Shown: in pieces, positions 28,085 to 37,252 of the stretch
How the letters are laid out: every line of letters begins with the position of its first letter
How positions within the stretch are numbered: the stretch's first letter is position 1
NCBI RefSeq assembly: GCF_000331735.1
Contig: NC_020126.1
Location: 1,860,001 to 1,924,000 of the forward strand
DNA: 64,000 nt
Reading direction: 5' to 3'
Source of the DNA: Myxococcus stipitatus DSM 14675
GTDB lineage: Bacteria; Myxococcota; Myxococcia; Myxococcales; Myxococcaceae
Translations under genes and position numbers: made by a program
The notes under the pieces: generated by a model
Databases searched by the model: none
What the model was told of the DNA's origin: nothing
The model's input: the letters and a program-made list of their open reading frames with translations, nothing else

Positions 28085-29487
28085 TCAGGAGGTGTTCGCG
28101 GCGAGGCGACGACTCCAGGGGCCTGGTAGGAGCTCATCCAGGCGGCTTGCCGGGTGGTACTGCACGCGAAGCAAGACGTCGGAGAGGTACTCACGCGGAT
28201 TGACGCCGTTCGCCGAGCAGGTAGCCACGAGCGAGTAGAGCCCCGCGAGGTTGCGGCCCGCGCGGTCATGCCCGACAAACAGAAAGTTCTTCCGCCCGAG
28301 AGCCGCGACGCGCAGGGCTCGCTCCGAGGCGTTGTTGTCCAAGGGGAGCCGCACGTCCTCGACAAAGCGGGTGAGCGCGTCCCATTGGCCGAGCGCATAC
28401 GAGATGGCCGTGCCCAGCGGGCCGCGAGGTGGGTGTAGAGGCTTGTTCCCCTCGAGCCAGGAGCGGATTGCGGCCAACGCCTGGGAAGACTGCTCCTTGC
28501 GCATGGCCAGATGGGCGGCCGTCCCAGCCAGTCCCGCCTCTTTCACGGCGGCCTCCACCCGGTAGAGCTGGAGGATGAGCTTCAGCATCTCTTGCGCGGC
28601 AGGATGAGGGCGCGCCTCGAAGAAGCGGCGGCGCACGTGGGCCCAGCACCCGACGCGCGTGCGGCCTTCTGGCGTCGTCACCCGGTTGTAGCCGGTGTAG
28701 GCATCCACGACGAGAGAGCCACGACTGCTCCCGAGGACCTCCATGGGGGTGGTGCCAGCACGGGTGGGGCTGAAGCAGTAGGCGATGAGCGAGTCGTGCG
28801 AGGCCTCCTCCTCGGAGAGGAACGTCCACAGGTAGCCCGTCCTTGCCTTCTGCGGGGCCAGCACCTTCAAGGGCGTTTCGTCCGCCTGCACCACCTGCTG
28901 CGCGGCCACCTGCTTGAGCAGACAGTCGGAGACTGGAGCGAGCTCCGCGGCGGCGCGGTGGAAGAGGTCCGTCATGGTGCTGCGAGCCACCGGGAGGCCC
29001 TCTCGCGCCAGTGCCTTCTCCAGCCGATGCAGGGGCAGGGAGTCAGCGCACTTCGAGGTGACGAGGTGGGCGATGAAGCCGGAGCCGTAGCCCGTCTTCT
29101 CGGCGACGCGGGGTGGCCCCAGGGCCGTCACGACACTCTCGCCGCACGCGCAGACGAGGGTTTCCCGCACGTGCACCTGCTTCTCGAAGCGGCCTGGGAT
29201 GTACTCATACAGGACGCTCGGCCGACCCGGCCCCAGCGGATGGAAGTCCGTCCCGTTGCAGCGAGGGCAGCGCTGGTGCTCGCGAGGGACTGGGTGGAAG
29301 ACAGTGCGCGAAGGCAGTTGCTTCTTCACGCCGGCGCGCTCGCGGCGCTTCATGAGTGCTGCCTCCGCCTGCTCCTTCTTGTCGCGAGGGGTCTCCCTGC
29401 GTAGCTCCTCCTCGGGTGGAGGCAGCTTCTCCGACTTCTTGCCGAAGACGGTGCGGGTGAGAGTCGCGACCTGCTGCTCGAGCGCGG
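28085..29487 (-). pseudogene. tnpC: IS66 TnpC transposase, inverted copy lacking its N-terminus
   Basis: Nearly the same protein as 30140-31624 from QQVATLTRTVFGKKSEK to the C-terminal RRLAANTS. The first about 30 residues of the normal protein are missing; upstream frame is read from antisense tnpA sequence. Catalytic-domain features (VQADETPLKV, VVDAYTGYN, DNNASERALR) are intact, so activity could survive if a start codon is available. Confidence 0.8.
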
Positions 29488-29744
29488 CGAAGGCCGTCTC
29501 GGTGAGCACGCTGCAGTTCTGGTTGTACAAGCTGAGGCGAGAGGCCAGGCGAGCGAGCGCCCCTCCCGTGCTGCTGCCGGTAGAGGTAGTAGACTCCGCC
29601 GCGCCTTCAGCGCGGCGGGGAGGTCCCCCTGCAGGCGGCGCACCCGGCTTGCTGGAAGCCGCGCTCCCCTCTGGCGTCGTGGTGCGCTTCCCGGCGGGGA
29701 CAGACGTGGCGTACCTGCGAGCAGTCCTGGCGGGGCTGGGTTGA
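29488..29744 (+). pseudogene. tnpA: IS66 TnpA (OrfA), 3' part
   Basis: Encodes VSVSTLQFWLYKLRRE, then LPSGVVVRFPAGTDVAYL near the end, typical of the C-terminal region of IS66 TnpA. The N-terminal HTH part is lost at the junction with the inverted copy. Confidence 0.75.
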
Positions 29745-29745
29745 C

Positions 29746-30135
29746 GTGCTCCTGCTGCCGCGCGCAGTCCGCATCCATCTGGCGACTGAGCCGGTGGACA
29801 TGCGCAAGTCCATCGACGGTCTCTTCGTCCATGTGCAACGCGTCCTGGTAGCTGACGCGTACTCCGGCCACCTCTTCGTCTTCGTCAGCAAACGGCGAGA
29901 CAAGGTGAAGGTGCTGGCGTGGGACGGCGGAGGATTCCTGCTTCTGTACAAGCGGCTGGAGGCGGGCCGCTTTCGGATGCCTGACGTCGCGGACGACGCC
30001 ACATCGGTGCAACTGGACTCCACCCAGCTGGCCATGTTGCTCGACGGTATCGACGTCTCGCGCGTACGTCGGCCCGCCCGCTGGCAGCCACCCGGGCAGC
30101 CAGCCGAGGCCCAGGGCACCTCGGCTCGGCGGTGA
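29746..30135 (+). CDS. tnpB: IS66 TnpB (Orf2)
   Basis: A 129-residue protein with the family block VDMRKSIDGLFVHVQ, LFVFVSKRRDKVKVL and DGGGFLLLYKRLEAGRF. GTG start 2 bp after the tnpA stop. It is an accessory protein of IS66 elements. The 3' end is a few bases before tnpC. Confidence 0.9.
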   Translation: MLLLPRAVRIHLATEPVDMRKSIDGLFVHVQRVLVADAYSGHLFVFVSKRRDKVKVLAWDGGGFLLLYKRLEAGRFRMPDVADDATSVQLDSTQLAMLLDGIDVSRVRRPARWQPPGQPAEAQGTSARR

Positions 30136-30139
30136 GTAA

Positions 30140-31624
30140 TTGGGTGGCATGGCTCGTGAGCTGCCAATGGACCACCACTGCCCCTGGCGAGAGGAGGCCG
30201 AAGAGCTTCGTGAGCGGCTGACCGCGCTCGAGCAGCAGGTCGCGACTCTCACCCGCACCGTCTTCGGCAAGAAGTCGGAGAAGCTGCCTCCACCCGAGGA
30301 GGAGCTACGCAGGGAGACCCCTCGCGACAAGAAGGAGCAGGCGGAGGCAGCACTCATGAAGCGCCGCGAGCGCGCCGGCGTGAAGAAGCAACTGCCTTCG
30401 CGCACTGTCTTCCACCCAGTCCCTCGCGAGCACCAGCGCTGCCCTCGCTGCAACGGGACGGACTTCCATCCGCTGGGGCCGGGTCGGCCGAGCGTCCTGT
30501 ATGAGTACATCCCAGGCCGCTTCGAGAAGCAGGTGCACGTGCGGGAAACCCTCGTCTGCGCGTGCGGCGAGAGTGTCGTGACGGCCCTGGGGCCACCCCG
30601 CGTCGCCGAGAAGACGGGCTACGGCTCCGGCTTCATCGCCCACCTCGTCACCTCGAAGTGCGCTGACTCCCTGCCCCTGCATCGGCTGGAGAAGGCACTG
30701 GCGCGAGAGGGCCTCCCGGTGGCTCGCAGCACCATGACGGACCTCTTCCACCGCGCCGCCGCGGAGCTCGCTCCAGTCTCCGACTGTCTGCTCAAGCAGG
30801 TGGCCGCGCAGCAGGTGGTGCAGGCGGACGAAACGCCCTTGAAGGTGCTGGCCCCGCAGAAGGCAAGGACGGGCTACCTGTGGACGTTCCTCTCCGAGGA
30901 GGAGGCCTCGCACGACTCGCTCATCGCCTACTGCTTCAGCCCCACCCGTGCTGGCACCACCCCCATGGAGGTCCTCGGGAGCAGTCGTGGCTCTCTCGTC
31001 GTGGATGCCTACACCGGCTACAACCGGGTGACGACGCCAGAAGGCCGCACGCGCGTCGGGTGCTGGGCCCACGTGCGCCGCCGCTTCTTCGAGGCGCGCC
31101 CTCATCCTGCCGCGCAAGAGATGCTGAAGCTCATCCTCCAGCTCTACCGGGTGGAGGCCGCCGTGAAAGAGGCGGGACTGGCTGGGACGGCCGCCCATCT
31201 GGCCATGCGCAAGGAGCAGTCTTCCCAGGCGTTGGCCGCAATCCGCTCCTGGCTCGAGGGGAACAAGCCTCTACACCCACCTCGCGGCCCGCTGGGCACG
31301 GCCATCTCGTATGCGCTCGGCCAATGGGACGCGCTCACCCGCTTTGTCGAGGACGTGCGGCTCCCCTTGGACAACAACGCCTCGGAGCGAGCCCTGCGCG
31401 TCGCGGCTCTCGGGCGGAAGAACTTTCTGTTTGTCGGGCATGACCGCGCGGGCCGCAACCTCGCGGGGCTCTACTCGCTCGTGGCTACCTGCTCGGCGAA
31501 CGGCGTCAATCCGCGTGAGTACCTCTCCGACGTCTTGCTTCGCGTGCAGTACCACCCGGCAAGCCGCCTGGATGAGCTCCTACCAGGCCCCTGGAGTCGT
31601 CGCCTCGCCGCGAACACCTCCTGA
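30140..31624 (+). CDS. tnpC: IS66 TnpC transposase, complete copy
   Basis: A 494-residue DDE transposase with leucine-rich N-terminal coiled coil (EELRERLTALEQQVATL), zinc-finger-like Cys (RCPRCNG, CACGE), and catalytic region ADETPLKV ... VVDAYTGYN ... NNASERALR. Confidence 0.92.
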   Translation: MGGMARELPMDHHCPWREEAEELRERLTALEQQVATLTRTVFGKKSEKLPPPEEELRRETPRDKKEQAEAALMKRRERAGVKKQLPSRTVFHPVPREHQRCPRCNGTDFHPLGPGRPSVLYEYIPGRFEKQVHVRETLVCACGESVVTALGPPRVAEKTGYGSGFIAHLVTSKCADSLPLHRLEKALAREGLPVARSTMTDLFHRAAAELAPVSDCLLKQVAAQQVVQADETPLKVLAPQKARTGYLWTFLSEEEASHDSLIAYCFSPTRAGTTPMEVLGSSRGSLVVDAYTGYNRVTTPEGRTRVGCWAHVRRRFFEARPHPAAQEMLKLILQLYRVEAAVKEAGLAGTAAHLAMRKEQSSQALAAIRSWLEGNKPLHPPRGPLGTAISYALGQWDALTRFVEDVRLPLDNNASERALRVAALGRKNFLFVGHDRAGRNLAGLYSLVATCSANGVNPREYLSDVLLRVQYHPASRLDELLPGPWSRRLAANTS

Positions 31625-31729
31625 CGCACGCTGCGGACCTGCTGCCCCTCCACGAGCGTTATCCGTCCACTGACCCTGGTCCGGGGCGGGGCTCGTTTGT
31701 CCTCACGACAGCCAAACCCGGACGGCTAC

Positions 31730-31993
31730 TTTCCTTCGCAAGTGGGCGCGACGGTTGAGGGGTGCATTCGTCCAGCCCTGGGCTGGGTCAACGAACAGTA
31801 CAGCGGAAAGACGAAGTAGGAACCCACTGGAGGCCAGCCCCGAAACCGACTTCGTCCGGGTGGCGAAGGACGGAGCGGGCTGATGGGGCAGGTACCTCTT
31901 GGGGTAGCAGTCAGGATACTTGCCGCATTCCAGGGGCGGAGGCCTTCGTGGCAAAGGCGAAAGCAATCCAATTTCGCCTCGGACCGGATAGGA
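31730..31993. other. Intergenic, nothing recognised
   Basis: 264 bp between the IS66 right tip and the next gene's stop; no gene or clear structure. Confidence 0.3.
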
Positions 31994-33182
31994 TCAAATC
32001 TTCAGCCCCGGATATGCGGATGCAAGCGCTGCTCGATGTTCGCTTGTCATGCCAGCCGCCTCAATCCCTTCAAGCCAGGCGAGTAGTTCGCCCCAGTTGT
32101 TGAGGTTGAATGTTTTCACGCTGTGTCGCGATTCCAACGCCACAGTTGGCCTGGTGACGAGCTCAGCCATGGGCTGATCCATGACAAACGCATCGACGTA
32201 GGGTGCATAGGTCGCGATGTGCTTTAGATCAAAGAAGAAGCCGCGCAGGCGCTTCAACGCCTTCTCGCGCTTCTTGTAGGCGCCCTCATTGACCATCATC
32301 TTCAATGTTGCAAGCATGTGTGCGTTGACCCACTGATACGGTGTCTCCTTGAAGTGGTCGGAGAGAAGAAACTCAAGGCACTTGCTGAGACGCTGGTCTG
32401 CAGGAATCTCCGGCGGAATGACTTGGAGCATGGATTGGACGATCTTTGAGATTATGGGTGCGTCAAGAATGGCCGCATAGTCGCGACGGGCAATGCGCTC
32501 CCGATACTGAAGATAGAAGTCCATGTATGACCGTCCCATGGCCACATACTCGGCCTTCAGGTCATCCTCGAAGGAGGTTTTTGATTCTCGCCATTTGCCA
32601 AGCAGGTCAACCAAGCCTTCAGCCGACTCGCGCTTGAGATCGCGGACGAGGTCGATATTCCCGAAGTACTTTCCGACATCAATGCGCAGGTAGCCGCCCC
32701 ATCCATGAATGTCGTCGCTCAGCGCATCGCTTGGTTCTAACCGATACGGCGCGGGTTCCCCTGCCAGCCATGCTTGGAAAGCCTTGAGTAATTGTGTGTG
32801 CTCAACTTCGTATGCGGGCTCAAACTCTTCCCCCCTGGCTGTGGCCTTGATGAATTTGAGCAGTTCATCGCGCTTTTCCCATTGATTCGTCTCGTCCTCG
32901 TGAATGGATGAGTACGGAACAACAAGTAGCTGCAGGGAGGTTAGCTTGCGATACGGTCGGCCGCTCCAGGAAACGGTCATCGCCGGAGCGGAATGCACTC
33001 GAAAAGAAGAATTGGTCTAGATAAAGCACCTGCTTCTTGATTGCGGGCAGGGGCACACGTTCACGATGTCGGCAGCGTTTGCAGCCACGGTAGATGTGGG
33101 TCTTGTGCACGCTCACGTTGCCGAAACTGTCTTTTGTGCCGCACCCAGCGCAGTCCCCAAGCACATACGTCACAATCGCCAT
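31994..33182 (-). pseudogene. Zinc-ribbon/PIN-like protein split by a frameshift
   Basis: The N-terminal frame (start 33182, MAIVTYVLGDCAGCGTKD) has CAGC ... GCKRC, a zinc-ribbon, then VLYLDQFFFSSAFRSGDDRF. The frame changes at about 32958-32963 (CGGCCG) and continues as RKLTSLQLLVVPYSSIHEDE to the stop at 31994. Joined, about 395 residues. The YLDQ...SSIHEDE layout resembles a PIN-like nuclease core; that is inference. A +1 shift (one extra base) is needed. Decay or programmed frameshifting cannot be told apart here. Confidence 0.65.
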
Positions 33183-33569
33183 CTCAACTCTCCGGTGCCG
33201 AATAGGGCACTGTTGACATAAAGACCTGACCACTAGAGGGTTACTGCTTACCCGTACCTAGTCATTCTCCTCGTAGCCTCAGCGATTCTCTGAGGGAACG
33301 TCCCTCGACGAATAACCGAAAGAGCATAAGAAAAATGGGAGGCCGGTTGAAGGCGATGGCTGGGGTGGAGGGGCCGAGGAGGGCCACGGACGAGAGTTGC
33401 CCGAACTGTGAACTGTGGGCCGGGCCCATATCCGGAGCTGAGCCCCCCGTAGGGCACACTGCTGCCCAGGGGCCACCCTCCCATCAGGGCGCGGCAAAGC
33501 CTGCGCTGGGCCTGTGGGTTGTCTTGAGCGCCTCAACACCGCACGGCCTGGGGAGTCCTCGCGCCGGGG
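33183..33569. other. Intergenic, nothing firmly recognised
   Basis: 387 bp upstream of the zinc-ribbon gene, ending at the left MITE-like element. A plus-strand ORF here has no recognisable domain or ribosome-binding site. Confidence 0.3.
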
Positions 33570-33656
33570 CTAGTCCTCTGACGTGGAGGAGACTAACGCG
33601 AGACCCCGGCGAGGTTCGGCTATGACCCACCAAGCTTCTCTCGGTCAGCGGACTAG
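33570..33656. repeat. MITE-like palindromic element, left copy
   Basis: 87 bp with terminal inverted repeats (CTAGTCCTCTGAC ... GTCAGCGGACTAG). The reverse complement occurs at 34882-34969 with few differences. The pair bracket the ParA gene. Confidence 0.8.
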
Positions 33657-33724
33657 GAGGCCGAATCCGAATGTGCTCACGAACGCGATTTGACGGTCGC
33701 GATTCAAAGTCGGCGCGGAACGTC

Positions 33725-34750
33725 TCATATCCCAGTGAGCGCAATGACGCTCTTTGCGAGTCCTTCAAAGGTCTTGTTAAAATCGTCCCTGCTCTTCTTC
33801 ATGTTCTCGAGCACCTCGCCTCCCACCTGTAGCTCAAAGTCGGAGAGCGCAAACGGCGGCTTCTGGAGTGCTTGAGAACGTGCGATCAGTCCGTTGAAGT
33901 CTGCGATATTCGCCAGGTTGAACGGGGTATCGCCACACCCCGCGCTCTCGAACTGCTTCGCGGTAACCGACATTTGCTGAGCAGCAAGGGCGGGCACGAG
34001 GCTAGAACCCACGCGAGTTTTGACAACATCAATCCAATGCTGGAACGCCTTCGCCGGGCTTCCGTTTCTCGGTCGATACTTCTGCGAGATCATTCCAATG
34101 AAGGTGGGCCCGTTCGGAGGAAGGGGATAGGTAACTCCAGAGCGGAAACTCGTAGCACCTGCATTCCACTTCGGGAGCACTTTCGCTAGCGAGTCGACTG
34201 CGAGAAGGCAGAAATAATCGGGGCTAGTGGGCACAAAGAAAAAGTCTGAGCCAAGGAATACCGCTTGATTGAATGCTCCGATGCTTGGACTCATATCGAC
34301 GAGGACGACATCCACGGCGTTCTCTTGCGCTGTCATCCGAAGAAGCGCGCCAACAGAGCCCGGCAAGTTGCGAAGGGCGGGGAGAGCTACGGGCGTGGTG
34401 AACGCCACCGCCATTTGCGCTTCGTAGTCCGCGAGGTCGATATGGCCGGCGAGAAGCTGCATACCGGGCTTCGTCGTGGCTACAACTCTCGCTGGCGCGA
34501 GTGCTTGCTGCGATGCGAAGACGGGGGCCAAACCAGCACAGAGGTTCGCGTCTGGGTTCTGAGTGTAGAAGACGTCGAAATCAGACTTCCCGTCGAACCC
34601 GAGGACCATTCCCGTCAGGTTGCACTGCGGGTCCCCATCGACCAGCAGGACTCGCTTTCCGAGCGAGGCAAGCGCCCAGCCAAGGTTGAACGTCGTGGTC
34701 GTCTTGCTGACGCCGCCCTTGTGATTGAACAAGCTGACGATCTTCGCCAT
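33725..34750 (-). CDS. Orphan ParA/Soj-type ATPase
   Basis: A 341-residue deviant-Walker ATPase: HKGGVSKTTTTFNLGWALA (deviant Walker A), VLLVDGDPQCNLTGM, VVLVDMSPSIGAFN. These proteins dimerise on DNA and move cargo. No ParB or parS is visible next to it, so it is not an obvious partition locus; it may be a remnant or part of an element or defence unit. It sits alone between two inverted 88-bp repeats. Confidence 0.88.
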   Translation of the reverse strand: MAKIVSLFNHKGGVSKTTTTFNLGWALASLGKRVLLVDGDPQCNLTGMVLGFDGKSDFDVFYTQNPDANLCAGLAPVFASQQALAPARVVATTKPGMQLLAGHIDLADYEAQMAVAFTTPVALPALRNLPGSVGALLRMTAQENAVDVVLVDMSPSIGAFNQAVFLGSDFFFVPTSPDYFCLLAVDSLAKVLPKWNAGATSFRSGVTYPLPPNGPTFIGMISQKYRPRNGSPAKAFQHWIDVVKTRVGSSLVPALAAQQMSVTAKQFESAGCGDTPFNLANIADFNGLIARSQALQKPPFALSDFELQVGGEVLENMKKSRDDFNKTFEGLAKSVIALTGI

Positions 34751-34861
34751 TGTGCACTCCTTGCCAACCGCTAAACGTAGGCGATTATCGCGGCGGAGTG
34801 GTGAAGTTTCCGCAATCCTCCACTGACGACGCTGACGCCCCTCGCTTGAGGGTGAGGGTCT

Positions 34862-34878
34862 CGGCTCAAGCTGAGCCG
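34862..34878. other. Short perfect hairpin upstream of parA
   Basis: CGGCTCA-AGC-TGAGCCG, 7-bp stem, between the parA start and the right MITE-like copy. Possibly an operator or terminator. Confidence 0.35.
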
Positions 34879-34881
34879 TAA

Positions 34882-34969
34882 CTAGTCCTCTGACCGAGAG
34901 AAGCTTGGTGGGTCATAGCCGAACCTCGCCCGGGGTCTCGCGTTAATCTCCTCCCGGTCAAAGGGCTAG
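34882..34969. repeat. MITE-like palindromic element, right copy (inverted)
   Basis: 88 bp; reverse complement of 33570-33656. Ends CTAGTCC ... GGGCTAG are themselves inverted repeats, as in a MITE or REP-type element. Confidence 0.8.
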
Positions 34970-35338
34970 TACTACCTGGTCAGATTGCGGGATGGCCCCT
35001 GACGCCTTGACCTGCGAGCCTGGCACCCGCTTCCCCAGAGTGGAGATCCCTCAGGACTGCGAAACGCGAGCCTCGGGCGTGCGAGGCCGGAGTCGCGGCG
35101 GACCCTGCTGGGAGCGATTGTTCCCGGGGCCGCGCGAGGATCGGTGGCGCTGCGGGAGTTGGGTCCGCCGGGGCCGCCGGGCAGGAGCGCGCAGGTCGGC
35201 CCGCCGCAGGGGCCCCGTAACCGCCTTGCGACTCCTCTTTGGAAGCCTGCAAGGCATGTAAGAGGCGAAACCCGAAAGCAGAGAGAGCGGCCGTCCTGGA
35301 AACCCAAGAGCGGAGAAATAAGACTTGCAGGAAATTGT
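34970..35338. other. GC-rich spacer, nothing recognised
   Basis: 369 bp between the right MITE-like copy and the GTTAAC-rich segment. ORFs on both strands overlap and look like GC-bias artefacts. Confidence 0.3.
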
Positions 35339-35370
35339 GTTAACCGGTGCCCCAACGGTTAACAGCACCT

Positions 35371-35620
35371 GTTAACCGCTCTCGGTTGTTCTCTCCCCAA
35401 ATTGGACGAGAGAGAGCCCCAGAAAGTCCAAGCCGCGGCCGAATGGATGGGCAATCGCGTTCTGCGTGGCAGAGCGCAGAGAGTGTCCTCTGAATCGTCG
35501 CAGAGCAAAATCCCTTGTAATTCAGGGGCTTAAGCTCGCGTGTCTGGTTCAATCCATCACGCGACTCGTGTTAACCGAAACGGCTCTGCCAGTTTGCAGG
35601 CGCTTTCAATCAGCTCCCCA
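35371..35620. repeat. GTTAAC-rich conserved segment, copy B
   Basis: 250 bp collinear with 59745-59994 (begins GTTAACCGCTCTCGG in both, ends TCAATCAGCTC). The shared order is GTTAAC, CTCTCCCC, CTTAAGC, a hairpin (CGCGTG/CACGCG here) and CGTGTTAAC. Two further GTTAAC sites lie just upstream (35339, 35358). The segment before the tRNA genes in block C looks like this; here it joins copy B of the tRNA-Tyr module instead. Confidence 0.75.
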
Positions 35621-35853
35621 AGAGAAAGTCTGCGCGAACTCGTTCTCGGCGTCTCTCTAGAGAGAGCGACGGGAAACATGAGAAACATCCTGGGGTTAGA
35701 TGAAGTCAGGAAACTTCGGGGTCCGATTGGTGGGCCGCGAACCTCTGTAGACAGGCTTTGCTCCTGCTCCTTCTGAGTCAGGTCTTGCTGGTCTCATTGT
35801 GCGATGGCTCGTGATGCGATGTGGTGGCGAGCACCAAGCTACGTGCTTGAGTA

Positions 35854-35939
35854 TGGGGACGCTGGGAGTTGAACCCAGCGGGCCCTGTCGGGCTCGGGCT
35901 CTACAGGCCCGCGCGTCTTCCCTAACGCTCTACGTCCCC
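35854..35939 (-). tRNA. tRNA-Tyr(GTA), copy B
   Basis: Same sequence as copy A: loop CTGTAGA, class-II variable arm, perfect acceptor GGGGACG/CGTCCCC. No other tRNA lies next to it. Confidence 0.93.
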
Positions 35940-36035
35940 TGAGGGAGCAGAAGCCCTGAAAGCCGAGAGGCCAGGTCCCCTGGATGGGAGCCCGGCCTCT
36001 GCGTGGCTTGGCTCGCCGGTGAAGGAGCGCGAGCT

Positions 36036-36194
36036 TTAGCAGGGTACGGGCGGAGGGCCGCCAAGCCGGTCAAAGCCCGCGGGGGACTTCGAGGCGAAGC
36101 TCACAAGGGAGCAGGAGGCGGCGTCGAGCTGGGTCCAGAGGCTGTTGCGATAGCTGCGCTTCATCGGGTTCGTCTGCACCGTCAACGTCGTCAT
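36036..36194 (-). CDS. Conserved 52-residue ORF upstream of tRNA-Tyr, copy B
   Basis: Differs from copy A at one residue by reading (Leu for Arg in GFDRLGGPPP) and ends in TAA instead of TGA. Same AAAGGAGC ribosome-binding site. See copy A for properties. Confidence 0.55.
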   Translation of the reverse strand: MTTLTVQTNPMKRSYRNSLWTQLDAASCSLVSFASKSPAGFDRLGGPPPVPC

Positions 36195-36374
36195 GGTTGC
36201 CGCTCCTTTCTGCGAAGAGCTACGAAGATTGAGGTTCGTCCCTGACGCGATTTTCTTTCAAGGGCCTCGCCACGCTCTATCTGCTCGTATGAGGTGCCCC
36301 TTGCGCCTGAGGAGTTCTCGTCCTGCTCATTCGCCTTGGATTAGGCCTTCAGTCGAATGGTCGAATAGGGGGGC

Positions 36375-36977
36375 TCATTCGCAGAAGCCGTTACATTGAT
36401 AGCGCCCCATGTAGCCACACCCAGGAAGGACCATGCACGATGCTGCCCTGCATTTGAGCTTCCCACAGAATGCGCTTCTAGGATTGCATTCACAGGTGCC
36501 TACCGGAGACCCTTGGGCATGCAGTGACTCCGGCGGACCAAGGGTGGCCACGATGAGACGAGCCTCTTCTGGACCGAAGGCCGCCTTTACGGCAGCCTCT
36601 AGTCGTAGAAGTTCGGGAGTGATGTCTGATGAGAATAGCTGGGGATTGATGGATGCGATGACAAGCTCGAGCACTTCGCGCTGCTTTGCGCCGACTGAAG
36701 GATGGCTCGCGATGTACTGGCGAACGTGCTCCCTCCAGAGGTCGGCCTTCTGCTTAGAGGGCAGTGCCTCCACGATGGCCCGGCGGTACGCCATTGGATA
36801 GCGACTCACCTCTTCCAGTGTGGTTGGTAGTCTGTCTTCATTTTCTTTGATCCATGCCTGGACCCTTGCATGTGCCTCAGCACAATCGTCGCCTGCGAGC
36901 ACCCGCGTAGGGAATCCTAGCGCGAAGGTTCCGGCAAGTACGGCAATCGCAAGTGACGCCATTTTCATTCTTTTCAA
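36375..36977 (-). CDS. Bacteriocin fulvocin C-related precursor
   Basis: About 200 residues with signal peptide (ASLAIAVLAGTFALGFPTRVLA), a helical pro-region, and a Cys-rich C-terminal domain: GTCECNPRSAFC, KLKCRAASC, LPGCGYMGRYQCNGFCE. Cys order and the GCG/Tyr/CNG pattern match fulvocin C of Myxococcus fulvus, a four-disulfide bacteriocin. Start: TTG at 36977 has AGGAG 8 nt upstream; ATG at 36968 is the alternative. No dedicated processing or immunity gene was recognised nearby. Confidence 0.8.
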   Translation of the reverse strand: MKRMKMASLAIAVLAGTFALGFPTRVLAGDDCAEAHARVQAWIKENEDRLPTTLEEVSRYPMAYRRAIVEALPSKQKADLWREHVRQYIASHPSVGAKQREVLELVIASINPQLFSSDITPELLRLEAAVKAAFGPEEARLIVATLGPPESLHAQGSPVGTCECNPRSAFCGKLKCRAASCMVLPGCGYMGRYQCNGFCE

Positions 36978-37252
36978 GGACAAGTCTCCTGTTCCTGTGT
37001 GGGCTAGTTCACATCAGTTGGCATCCAACACCGCGGTGATGAGGTCGCGATCCTCGCGCTTCGAGCGCGGGCCGGTCCTGGAGCTCAAGACAGCTCAATG
37101 CGGCTCCACTTGGCATCGCGCAGCTCATGTCGGCGCATGGGCCTGCGCTGAACATCCAGGCTCCCTGCCAGCAACCTCGCTCGACAGGGAGTTGGCCGAA
37201 CTGCTCATCCGGCCTATGGATTTGTTTCCTGGGGACGAGATCGGGGACAACC
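36978..37252. other. Spacer between secreted-protein genes
   Basis: 275 bp; no supported ORF or clear terminator. Confidence 0.3.

Larger units (their letters stand above)
27980..31729. mobile_element. Two IS66-family copies in inverted orientation
   Basis: Both tips read GTA(A/G)CCGTCCGGGTTTGGCTG inward. About 105 bp of near-identical non-coding sequence follows each tip before the tnpC stop. The left half (to 29487) is an inverted partial copy with only tnpC; the right half has the end of tnpA, tnpB and full tnpC. The junction at 29487/29488 cuts both. No flanking target duplication seen. Confidence 0.85.
35613..36246. repeat. 634-bp direct repeat, copy B (tRNA-Tyr/small-ORF module)
   Basis: Matches 23636-24269 throughout. 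It contains tRNA-Tyr and the 52-codon ORF. Together with copy A it delimits the island 24270-35612, as expected of a duplication flanking an inserted element or of unequal recombination. Confidence 0.9.

Noticed and set aside
29350-30510. Minus-strand ORF spanning the centre of the IS66 pair
   Set aside because: It reads antisense tnpC, tnpB and tnpA in sequence and has no coherent domain.
33335-33625. Plus-strand 96-codon ORF left of parA
   Set aside because: No recognised domain, runs into the MITE-like element, no ribosome-binding site.
34972-35355. Minus-strand 127-codon ORF
   Set aside because: Overlaps several equally open frames; composition follows GC bias.
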